Assembly: GCA_030666885.1 (NCBI GenBank)
Contig: DAOUWY010000100.1
Span: forward strand, 1 to 7,031
Direction of reading: 5' to 3'
Source: Methanosarcinales archaeon
GTDB lineage: Archaea; Halobacteriota; Methanosarcinia; Methanosarcinales; Methanocomedenaceae
Length of the DNA: 7,031 bases
Part shown: one piece after another, positions 1-4,666 of the stretch
Numbering within the stretch: position 1 is the stretch's first letter
Layout: each line of letters begins with the position of its first letter
Position numbers and translations under genes: made by a program
The notes under the pieces: model-generated
What the model saw: the letters and a program-made list of their open reading frames with translations, nothing else
Told to the model about the DNA's origin: nothing
Database searches by the model: none

Positions 1-203
1 GACAAATAAGGAGATCGATACTGTGGTCTCGGCGTTTGCAGGCCGTGACCTGTCTTCGCTTAAGGGGACTCCGCTAGTGCAGGCTGCTAAGGTGGGGCTG
101 TTTATTGCAAGGCATAAGCCGACGGCGCTTTGGGCTTATAGGGCTATGCTGAGAAGGAAGTGAAGGAGATGTTGTTGGCCCTTTAAGTTTAGTCGTTCAT
201 TTC
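1..203. repeat. 203-bp direct repeat, left copy
   Basis: This stretch matches 1167-1369 at a constant offset of 1166 with no indel and about sixteen mismatches by my eye count. It covers the flavoprotein gene 3' end, its TGA and 40 bases of downstream sequence, and stops abruptly after GTTCATTTC. The left limit is the window edge, so the repeat may be longer. The last two codons and stop of the PIN toxin gene fall inside it. Confidence 0.95.
2..163 (+). CDS. C-terminal end of a geranylgeranyl-reductase-like FAD oxidoreductase (5' partial)
   Basis: Only the last 53 codons are visible, reading T-N-K-E-I-D at the left edge and ending L-R-R-K then TGA at 161-163; the rest lies off the window. 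The fragment alone has no diagnostic motif. The longer second copy at 979-1329 shows the context G-D-V-S-A-E-R-L followed by E-Y-V-K-R-W-R-R-E-F, which resembles the C-terminal helical part of the geranylgeranyl reductase / electron-transfer-flavoprotein dehydrogenase-like family. In archaea these enzymes saturate isoprenoid chains of lipids or quinone-type carriers. The family call is therefore by inference from the paralogous copy. Whether the upstream part is intact cannot be seen. The gene converges on the PIN toxin gene, whose stop is only 34 bases downstream. Differences from the second copy fall largely at third codon positions. Confidence 0.55.
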   Translation, partial: TNKEIDTVVSAFAGRDLSSLKGTPLVQAAKVGLFIARHKPTALWAYRAMLRRK

Positions 204-627
204 ATAAGCGTAATATCTTCCCTTAATATTGCTCTAAAACCAGCCTGCTGGAAATGTTCATCTGATGTTAACGCATTTCTCAGACCTTGATCATCCATTA
301 CAATAAATGATATACAATCTGTTAACCCCCATTCTTTATCATCCCGTTTTTGATATAGTTCTATCGCACGATGAAGCAGTGTATTTTCAACAGCAATGAC
401 ATTGATGTTGTGAGTGCTGTATTAGCTTTTTATAAAAGCAAATGCGGCAGAACGGTTAGAACGTGCCAGCGAGTTACCAATTTCAATCAATATTGCTTCT
501 GTTATACACACTTCATCTGCAACACGCGTTGATGGAAGTACTGCTGTGGCTTGTTCATGATATTTATCGTTTTGATTGAGCAATGCCAGTACGTATGCTG
601 TATCCATGAAAAAATATCTGCATTCAT
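197..627 (-). pseudogene. PIN-domain (VapC-like) toxin gene, disrupted
   Basis: From ATG 605-607 the frame gives M-D-T-A-Y-V-L-A-L-L-N-Q, a typical PIN first strand with acidic D2. It reads 61 codons to a TAA at 422-424, then stays open in the same frame for 74 more codons to TGA at 197-199. The four PIN acidic residues are all present: D2, E42 (I-E-I-G-N-S-L), D97 (W-G-L-T-D-C) and D116 (T-S-D-E-H-F). The last two lie beyond the stop. Total length of about 136 fits a full PIN ribonuclease toxin. The probable ancestral start is ATG at 625-627: it would read M-N-A-D-I-F-F-M-D-T if the T-run before the downstream ATG had seven rather than six T's. The product would be a Mg-dependent RNase neutralised by the antitoxin encoded just upstream. 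UAA is not a pyrrolysine codon, so recoding is unlikely; decay or sequence error are the alternatives. Confidence 0.8.
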
Positions 628-891
628 GCTACTGCTTTTTTTTTGTTGTTTTGGTGTGCCGTACAGGTAATGGTCGTGCTCTTCAGACCAATCTTTTGGT
701 CCATCAATTTTTCCGGAAAATTCAGTAAGTACTTCCCAAATGCTCTGCTTTGATATTGATATTGATATTGATTCTTCATCTTCAATAGTAATACGATAAC
801 GAACATTGGGTTTCAGGTCAAGCGGCTCTTCCGGTCTTAGGACTTTCCCATCAAAGTGAGCATGTAATGTGTGTGTTTTTACTGTATCCAT
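502..891 (-). CDS. AF2212/DUF104-type antitoxin, with abnormal C-terminal run-on
   Basis: This is the antitoxin partner of the PIN toxin. The start is taken at ATG 889-891 (M-D-T-V-K-T-H-T-L-H) because the pattern of this family begins there: H-F-D-G-K-V-L-R-P-E-E-P-L-D-L. An upstream ATG at 912 adds only seven unconvincing residues. Residues 1-40 look like the small beta-rich DUF104 domain. Residues 49-80 (W-E-V-L-T-E-F-S-G ... E-H-D-H-Y-L-Y-G-T-P-K) look like the toxin-binding tail seen in longer members, which normally end about there. Here the frame runs on ~45 residues over the toxin start. The nine-A run at 636-644 explains this: one more A would give Q-Q-K-K-K-Q-TAG, ending one base before the toxin ATG at 627. 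Antitoxins of this type are usually co-transcribed with the toxin. The N-terminal identification is good; the true end is doubtful. Confidence 0.65.
   Translation of the reverse strand: MDTVKTHTLHAHFDGKVLRPEEPLDLKPNVRYRITIEDEESISISISKQSIWEVLTEFSGKIDGPKDWSEEHDHYLYGTPKQQKKSSSMNADIFSWIQHTYWHCSIKTINIMNKPQQYFHQRVLQMKCV
751..772. repeat. Hexanucleotide tandem repeat in the antitoxin gene
   Basis: TGATAT is repeated 3.67 times. On the coding strand it gives S-I-S-I-S-I-S between the DUF104-like N-terminal domain and the toxin-binding tail. It keeps the reading frame, so unit gain or loss would change linker length by two residues. Confidence 0.9.
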
Positions 892-978
892 ACTTCTATT
901 TGTTAATTTCATGCTACTAATATCTTTAGATTTTCATGGTTTTTAGAAAAAGATTGGCACACTAAATCCAAACAATTA

Positions 979-1329
979 TTGTATCAATATGCATCAAATA
1001 TTAATCATACCAGATTGGTGGTGAATTGCAATGTTTGGTCAAGAGGCCAGGGGTGCCAAGGTGATGTATCGGCAGAGAGATTGCAGGAATATGTAAAACG
1101 CTGGAGAAGGGAGTTTGCCAGCGAATACTGGATGGGGCGCATGGGCCTGGAACTGGTGCGCAAGATGAAAAATGAGGAGATCGATACTGTGGTGTCGACG
1201 TTTGCAGGCCGTGACCTGTCTTCGCTCAACGGGACTCCACTGGTGCAGGCTGCTAATGTGGGGTTGTTTATTGCAAGGCATAAGCCGACGGCGCTTTGGG
1301 CTTATAGAGCTATGCTGAGAAGGAAGTGA
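979..1329 (+). pseudogene. 3' fragment of a second geranylgeranyl-reductase-like flavoprotein gene
   Basis: The open frame starts at ATG 979, but recognisable protein begins only near 1060 with G-D-V-S-A-E-R-L, continues through K-R-W-R-R-E-F and ends L-R-R-K at TGA 1327-1329. That is roughly the last 90 residues of a flavoprotein family normally around 400 residues long. The FAD-binding N-terminus and the catalytic core are absent, so it is a remnant rather than a small gene. The 27 codons before 1060 (containing N-C-N-V-W) do not look like the family. In a neighbouring frame the bases just upstream give G-Q-E-A-R-G-A, which could be older homologous sequence separated by a one-base frameshift near 1060; this is weak. 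From 1167 on it is the right copy of the direct repeat. The family assignment rests on pattern recognition, not a search. Confidence 0.6.
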
Positions 1330-1369
1330 ATGATATGTTGTTGACCCTTAAAGTTTAGTCGTTCATTTC
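1167..1369. repeat. 203-bp direct repeat, right copy
   Basis: This is the partner of 1-203 at offset 1166. The two copies bracket the toxin-antitoxin pair. The match ends at GTTCATTTC in both copies. In this copy the next bases are a C-run followed by a short stretch similar to the interior of the PIN gene. Confidence 0.95.
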
Positions 1370-1447
1370 CCCCATTTTTTATCATTCTGTAGATCAGACT
1401 GCAACGGACCAATCCCAAGGTTCACCAAGTAATCTTCAATATATAAT

Positions 1448-1487
1448 AAAAAATTCTCGATTTTATTAACAAATCATCTAAGAATTT
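1448..1487 (-). terminator. Possible terminator after the cysteine-rich small protein gene
   Basis: Seven-base arms AAATTCT (1451-1457) and AGAATTT (1481-1487) are complementary across a long 23-base loop. On the minus strand they are followed by a run of six T's (1448-1453, overlapping the arm) in AT-rich sequence. The upstream arm overlaps the TAA stop of the gene. The long loop makes the hairpin weak, but archaeal termination mainly needs the U-run. Confidence 0.35.
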
Positions 1488-1722
1488 ACTGAAGGATTGC
1501 ATTCAGGATTTTCATTATCAGGTACGACGTAACAATCATCACAATAAAAAACAGTGCAAAAAAAAGGAGGTTCATGTAAACAACATCATCACTGGAGCCT
1601 GCTTTTACAATGTGTCCACCGTTACAACCAGTTGAACTGCAATTACCACAGCCTTTGCTGCAACTTGGATCATCAACTGAATGTTTGTCTATCAATGGAA
1701 TCGTCTTTATGTCACTCGACAT
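1486..1722 (-). CDS. Small cysteine-rich single-pass membrane protein, unknown function
   Basis: The product is 78 residues and I do not recognise its family. Residues 21-34 hold four cysteines in the pattern C-x3-C-x2-C-x4-C within Gly/Ser-rich sequence (S-C-S-K-G-C-G-N-C then G-C-N-G-G). Residues ~47-72 form one strongly hydrophobic helix (V-V-Y-M-N-L-L-F-F-A-L-F-F onward), ending near the C-terminus with one lysine. There is no signal peptide; the single helix is a C-terminal anchor. The cysteine set could bind a metal or an iron-sulfur cluster at the membrane, but that is inference. I chose ATG 1720-1722 because the longer in-frame start at 1770 lies inside the tRNA. The gene begins 25 bases after the tRNA 3' end and has no clear Shine-Dalgarno, so it may be read from the tRNA promoter or from a leaderless transcript. 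Confidence 0.6.
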   Translation of the reverse strand: MSSDIKTIPLIDKHSVDDPSCSKGCGNCSSTGCNGGHIVKAGSSDDVVYMNLLFFALFFIVMIVTSYLIMKILNAILQ

Positions 1723-1747
1723 GATTATATAACTTTTATGAGATAAA

Positions 1748-1832
1748 TGCGGGGGACGTGATTCGAACACGCGTACTCCTACGAGACAAGGCCCTCAACC
1801 TTGCGCCTTTGACCTGGCTGGGCAACCCCCGC
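1748..1832 (-). tRNA. tRNA-Leu, anticodon GAG
   Basis: An 85-nt class II tRNA folds completely. The acceptor stem is GCGGGGG/CCCCCGC (1832-1826 with 1755-1749) and the discriminator A is 1748. The D stem is GCC/GGC. The anticodon stem is CAAGG/CCTTG with loop TTGAGGG, so the anticodon is GAG (1796-1794) and reads CUC/CUU. A 14-nt variable region with a CTC/GAG stem is the long arm expected of leucine tRNA. The T arm GCGTG/CACGT closes loop TTCGAAT. There is no intron and CCA is not encoded, as is common in archaea. It sits between rpoD and the small cysteine-rich gene and has its own TATA element. Confidence 0.96.
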
Positions 1833-1851
1833 ATAATGGTTTATTTTTTAT

Positions 1852-1861
1852 TGTATATAAA
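1852..1861 (-). promoter_or_regulatory. TATA box of the tRNA-Leu gene
   Basis: On the minus strand the sequence reads CTTTATATAC, a close match to the archaeal box A (YTTATATA). It is centred about 25 bases upstream of the first tRNA base at 1832, the usual spacing to a start at or near the mature 5' end. An A-rich stretch precedes it. Confidence 0.7.
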
Positions 1862-1902
1862 GTCTAAATTTCTCCTCAAATTTTATTATGGTATGGCTTG
1901 AG

Positions 1903-1931
1903 CGTAGCGAAACACGCACTCGTATCGAAAC
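1903..1931. repeat. Short direct repeat CGTAKCGAAAC in the rpoD-tRNA gap
   Basis: CGTAGCGAAAC (1903-1913) and CGTATCGAAAC (1921-1931) differ by one base and are 18 bases apart. The 154-base gap between rpoD and the tRNA otherwise shows only the tRNA TATA box and a weak small palindrome near 1964-1976. Function is unknown. Confidence 0.6.
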
Positions 1932-1986
1932 TTGTAAGGTTTGGCTGTGGCAACATCTGCATTATGATTATATCATCATTGAGGAA

Positions 1987-2778
1987 TTACTCCACCTCAG
2001 AGAGTATTTCTTTCAGTTGTCCAGCCTTCCAGATAATGGTGTCCGCACCCTGTATCAGCAGTTCTTTAGCCGGATATGAACCATCAGATTCCATAGTAAA
2101 GATATATGAATTTGGCACTTCCCTGACATCAATGGCATTTATATCACAAATCCCCATACAGAGTTTGCATAAATTGCATTTCAGGGAATCAGTAACCTCC
2201 AGCTTATCATCATTTATTACCAGGATATTCCTCGGGCATTCATCCACGCACCTTCCGCATGAATCACATTCTTCCTTAACAGTGATAACAGGCATGTTCT
2301 TATAGCCACATCCAACACCGGCCTGCCATTTTGCATGCTTGCGTCCAATACCAAGCTTTGCAACGGCTTCCAGTACAAGCGTTTGCCGTTCTTTCAGGTC
2401 TATTATCGGTATTTTCCCATCAGCTACAGTAACCTTTGGGTCACTTGATAACAGATCACCCGAATATATCATTTTCGGGCCTTCAGCACTCAAGTTAAGT
2501 GAAAGCTGGCACATGGTACACCCTTCGCCACCACAGTCACAATCCTCCGGAAGCACATATGATTCCAGATCAGTTATGAGCGGTATCAGTCCTATTCTCA
2601 GTGCGATCTGCTCATCGAACAGGACAGATGTGTTATCATAGATGTTAACATAATCTACCGCCATTGTAGGGACCTCGGCAAGCATGACCCTGCGCAATCC
2701 ATTAACAATAGCAGGTTCAATATCATTAAGCACGAACCTCGCTTTTGTGTCAGATAATTCAATGATATCTATATCCAT
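1987..2778 (-). CDS. rpoD: DNA-directed RNA polymerase subunit D (RpoD), two 4Fe-4S motif type
   Basis: This is the archaeal homologue of bacterial alpha and eukaryotic Rpb3; it dimerises with subunit L to nucleate RNA polymerase assembly. The N-terminus (M-D-I-D-I-I-E-L ... N-G-L-R-R-V-M-L-A-E-V-P-T) is the dimerisation region. A cysteine set C-D-C-G-G-E-G-C-T-M-C at 80-90 matches the zinc-type site of Rpb3-like subunits. A ferredoxin-like insert has two complete CxxCxxCxxxC motifs, at 171-181 (followed by P) and 201-211, as in Methanosarcinales RpoD that binds two clusters. The length of 263 is normal. I take ATG 2776-2778 rather than GTG 2788-2790: it gives the family N-terminus, and a GAGTGAGG Shine-Dalgarno-like stretch that overlaps the rps11 stop is well placed for it. 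Last gene of the operon; ends TAA. Confidence 0.95.
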   Translation of the reverse strand: MDIDIIELSDTKARFVLNDIEPAIVNGLRRVMLAEVPTMAVDYVNIYDNTSVLFDEQIALRIGLIPLITDLESYVLPEDCDCGGEGCTMCQLSLNLSAEGPKMIYSGDLLSSDPKVTVADGKIPIIDLKERQTLVLEAVAKLGIGRKHAKWQAGVGCGYKNMPVITVKEECDSCGRCVDECPRNILVINDDKLEVTDSLKCNLCKLCMGICDINAIDVREVPNSYIFTMESDGSYPAKELLIQGADTIIWKAGQLKEILSEVE

Positions 2779-2790
2779 TATGTGCCTCAC

Positions 2791-3180
2791 TCAAACTCTT
2801 CGTCCACGGCGTCCGCCTTTGGATTGTGTGCCGTCATGTGGTATGGGTGTAACATCCTCGATCCTGCCGATCCTGATGCCTGCCCTGGCAAATGCCCGTA
2901 TGGCTGCCTGGGCACCCGGACCCGGACTCCTCTGTTTGTTACCGCCAGGTGCACGGACCTTGACATGTATACCTACAATACCCCTATCCTTAAGCTTATC
3001 AGATAGCTGGTTAGCCATCTGCATTGCAGTGTATGGAGAACTCTCATCGCGGGCTGCCTTGACGACCATTCCTCCACTGATCTTAGCAATGGTCTCTGCT
3101 CCTGTCAGGTCGGTTATTGTGATTATGGTATTATTGAATGATGCCTGTATATGGGCTACACCCCATTTTCCTTCTGCCAT
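2791..3180 (-). CDS. rps11: 30S ribosomal protein uS11
   Basis: At 129 residues this is full length for archaeal uS11, a protein of the small-subunit platform that contacts 16S rRNA and mRNA near the E site. Family hallmarks are visible along the whole chain: G-V-A-H-I-Q-A-S-F-N-N-T-I-I-T-I-T-D (7-24), S-G-G-M-V-V-K (35-41), Y-T-A-M-Q-M-A (50-56), the basic R-A-P-G-G-N-K-Q-R-S-P-G-P-G loop, and the C-terminus E-D-V-T-P-I-P-H-D-G-T ending in a G-G-R-R-G-R-R tail. The ATG at 3178-3180 is preceded by AGGAGTAGGATATC, giving a good ribosome binding site within the 21-base gap after rps4. Its TGA stop is followed within a dozen bases by the rpoD start, so the two are probably translationally linked. 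Confidence 0.98.
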   Translation of the reverse strand: MAEGKWGVAHIQASFNNTIITITDLTGAETIAKISGGMVVKAARDESSPYTAMQMANQLSDKLKDRGIVGIHVKVRAPGGNKQRSPGPGAQAAIRAFARAGIRIGRIEDVTPIPHDGTQSKGGRRGRRV

Positions 3181-3201
3181 GATATCCTACTCCTATTAAT
3201 A

Positions 3202-3990
3202 CTATTTTCCACCGGGTGTTTTCGTATTCTTGGTGGCAGAACCACCAGTACTGCGATTTCCACTGCCTTTGCCGGCAGAACCACCAGTACTGCGATTTCC
3301 ACTACCTTTGCCGGCAGGACCACTTGCACCGCGATTTGTGCCACCCGGACCAGTACGACCTCGACCACCAGCACCAGCACCGCCACCGCCACTGCGGCGA
3401 CCGCGACCACGTCTTCTGTCTTCCTGTACTTCCTCGATCTGGGCGATCTCTTTCAGGACTATCTGGGCCGGCCGCTGAACATGTGACTCGCTCTTGAGTG
3501 GAGAGTTCAGGTAGTATTCGATCTTCAGTTCCTCTTCCTTTGTCACCATATAGCCAGGCACTGTGATTTTCTTACCCTCTATCGCTATGTGGCCGTGTGT
3601 GATAAACTGGCGTGCCTGCCTAAGTGTATTAGCAAATCCCTGCCTGTAAACCTGAGTCTGGAGCCTGCGGTCCAGGAAGTTCCTGGTCTCAAGTGCCAGG
3701 ATATCGTCAAGGCCCCCTTCCGGGGACAGTATACCGTACCGCTTGAGTTTTGCCAGGATATCGTCTGATTTCTGCCTGACATGCCCGGTCAACTCACCTT
3801 CAGTGATCCCTGCCAGCATTTCCATAGCAGACCGGCGATAATTCCGAAGCATGCTCTGTGCTTTCCAGACTTCACGTTTGTTCCTGAGTCCGTATGTCTT
3901 TACATGCCCCACCTCTTCAGCCATCCTGGCAGCTTGCCAGGGATGTCTGGGTGTGTCATATGATTTTGTATTCTTACCTGGGTATCCCAT
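3202..3990 (-). CDS. rps4: 30S ribosomal protein uS4 with long Gly/Arg/Ser C-terminal tail
   Basis: uS4 is a primary 16S rRNA binder that starts assembly of the 5' domain. Residues 1-105 form the archaeal N-terminal region (M-G-Y-P-G-K-N-T-K-S-Y ... H-P-W-Q-A-A-R-M). Residues ~107-165 are the S4 RNA-binding domain (D-R-R-L-Q-T-Q-V-Y, A-R-Q-F-I-T-H-G-H-I). Typical archaeal uS4 ends near residue 180-195. Here residues ~191-262 are added: an RGRGRR segment, Gly-rich sequence, and two near-perfect copies of G-K-G-S-G-N-R-S-T-G-G-S-A (227-239, 240-252) after a degenerate third. The tail is probably disordered and positively charged, so extra rRNA contact is plausible but unproven. Start ATG 3988-3990 is preceded by GGTGAT, complementary to the 16S 3' end. 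The gene lies 13 bases after rps13 and ends in TAG. Confidence 0.97.
   Translation of the reverse strand: MGYPGKNTKSYDTPRHPWQAARMAEEVGHVKTYGLRNKREVWKAQSMLRNYRRSAMEMLAGITEGELTGHVRQKSDDILAKLKRYGILSPEGGLDDILALETRNFLDRRLQTQVYRQGFANTLRQARQFITHGHIAIEGKKITVPGYMVTKEEELKIEYYLNSPLKSESHVQRPAQIVLKEIAQIEEVQEDRRRGRGRRSGGGGAGAGGRGRTGPGGTNRGASGPAGKGSGNRSTGGSAGKGSGNRSTGGSATKNTKTPGGK
3235..3312. repeat. 39-bp tandem repeat (two copies) in the rps4 tail
   Basis: Units 3235-3273 and 3274-3312 start GGCAGAACCACC and end CTTTGCC. They differ at one base (G/A near 3303, silent) and each encodes 13 residues. A diverged third unit follows at about 3313-3351. The unit length keeps the reading frame. Near identity of the first two points to a recent duplication by slippage or unequal crossover. 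Confidence 0.95.
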
Positions 3991-4003
3991 AAGATATCAC
4001 CGC

Positions 4004-4474
4004 CTATTTGGCTTTCCTCTTGACACCCACAGTAAGTCCTTTCCTGCCTGTGGATCTTGTTCTCTGGCCTCTCACCTTATGACCGCGCTCGTGCCTGACA
4101 CCCCTATATGACCTGGTCTTTTTCAGAGTGTTCAGGTCCTCTCTTCTGGTAAGTAGAATTTCTGTCGCAAGAATATGCTTGTCATCCCCGGTCAGTAAGT
4201 CTTTTCGTCTGTTGAGCATCCATGTGGGTAAAATTGATTCAATTTCCTCAATAGTCTTTTTCAATGAATCAATCTTTTCATCATCCAGATACCCAATTGT
4301 CGCAGCCGGGTCAACATTGGATCGATCAGAAATAATACGTGCTATACGCCTGTTTATGCCCTTGATACCAGTAAGGGAATATTGTACGTTCTTTTTACCT
4401 TCAAGGTCAGTATTGGCGATACGCACTATATGTTTAATTTCATCCTGTTCGCTAGTCTCTTTTTTCTTTGCCAT
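4004..4474 (-). CDS. rps13: 30S ribosomal protein uS13
   Basis: uS13 sits in the head of the small subunit and forms intersubunit bridges with 23S rRNA and uL5. The 156-residue length fits archaeal members, which are longer than bacterial ones. Residues 14-48 (H-I-V-R-I-A-N-T-D-L, L-T-G-I-K-G-I-N-R-R-I-A) contain the conserved GIKGI motif. The middle has the helical stretch W-M-L-N-R-R. The C-terminus R-S-Y-R-G-V-R-H-E-R-G-H-K-V-R-G-Q-R-T-R-S-T-G-R (121-144) is the family signature. Residues 1-11 are a short charged extension. The start ATG 4472-4474 has a GGAGG Shine-Dalgarno (4485-4489) ten bases upstream. It is the first gene of the operon and ends in TAG. Confidence 0.98.
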   Translation of the reverse strand: MAKKKETSEQDEIKHIVRIANTDLEGKKNVQYSLTGIKGINRRIARIISDRSNVDPAATIGYLDDEKIDSLKKTIEEIESILPTWMLNRRKDLLTGDDKHILATEILLTRREDLNTLKKTRSYRGVRHERGHKVRGQRTRSTGRKGLTVGVKRKAK

Positions 4475-4553
4475 CTATTGGTTTCCTCCGATAGGAACAT
4501 ATTTCCTATAGCCCCGGAGCATTTCCCCGGCGCCGCCCAACATATTTCGGGCG
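4475..4553 (-). promoter_or_regulatory. rps13 leader with two related hairpins and the Shine-Dalgarno site
   Basis: Reading toward the gene, the first hairpin (4553-4534) has stem CGCCC/GGGCG around G-AA-ATATG-TT. The second (4509-4491) has a perfect 7-bp stem ATAGGAA/TTCCTAT with loop ATATG. Both present the same AAATATGTT at the tip although the outer stems differ in sequence. The second ends one base before CGGAGG, the rps13 ribosome binding site (GGAGG 4485-4489). The position suits translational control of the operon, for example by a ribosomal protein acting as repressor; that role is inference. Confidence 0.5.
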
Positions 4554-4623
4554 CGGTTATCTCTTTGATGTGGACGCCAGCTAAACGTACGTCTACTAAA
4601 GATACAGCCCTTAGATGCATTGC

Positions 4624-4634
4624 TACTTAAAAAA
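4624..4634 (-). promoter_or_regulatory. Possible TATA element of the rps13 operon
   Basis: The minus strand reads TTTTTTAAGTA after a purine-rich AAGG, a weak box A match. It would place the start near 4605 and give a leader of about 130 bases. It overlaps the U-run of the upstream helicase gene terminator. An imperfect palindrome around ACGTACGT (4585-4592) lies just downstream. No better TATA element is visible in the 190-base gap. Confidence 0.3.
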
Positions 4635-4655
4635 CCTTGTGCAACCCTGCACAGG
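4629..4655 (-). terminator. Hairpin plus U-run terminator of the helicase-nuclease gene
   Basis: On the minus strand CCTGTGCA and TGCACAAGG form an 8-bp stem with one bulged A around loop GGGT (4655-4635). Six T's follow (4634-4629). It starts 11 bases after the helicase stop codon at 4667-4669. Confidence 0.6.
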
Positions 4656-4666
4656 TTTCGCACAGC

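Noticed and set aside
422..424. Recoded stop codon in the PIN toxin
   Set aside because: The codon is TAA; pyrrolysine uses UAG and selenocysteine UGA, and no recoding structure is visible.
972..982. ACAATTATTGT palindrome as an operator for the toxin-antitoxin pair
   Set aside because: It is short, AT-rich, about 80 bases from the antitoxin start and not repeated, so chance is a sufficient explanation.
1723..1770. N-terminal extension of the cysteine-rich protein to an ATG at 1770
   Set aside because: These codons lie inside the T arm and acceptor stem of tRNA-Leu, so the extension is not real coding sequence.
1748..1770. Integrase attachment site using the tRNA-Leu 3' end
   Set aside because: I found no second copy of the tRNA 3' end in the window and no integrase gene.
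1898..2305. Plus-strand open frames opposite rpoD, rps4, rps13 and the helicase
   Set aside because: They are antisense shadows of strongly supported genes, lack family motifs and have no ribosome binding context.
3235..3351. CRISPR-like array
   Set aside because: The 39-base units are directly adjacent without spacers, lie in frame inside rps4 and encode a peptide repeat.
4475..4663. Short minus-strand open frames in the helicase-rps13 gap
   Set aside because: They overlap the terminator and the leader hairpins and show no recognisable protein pattern; the second ATG-rich frame runs into rps13 out of frame.
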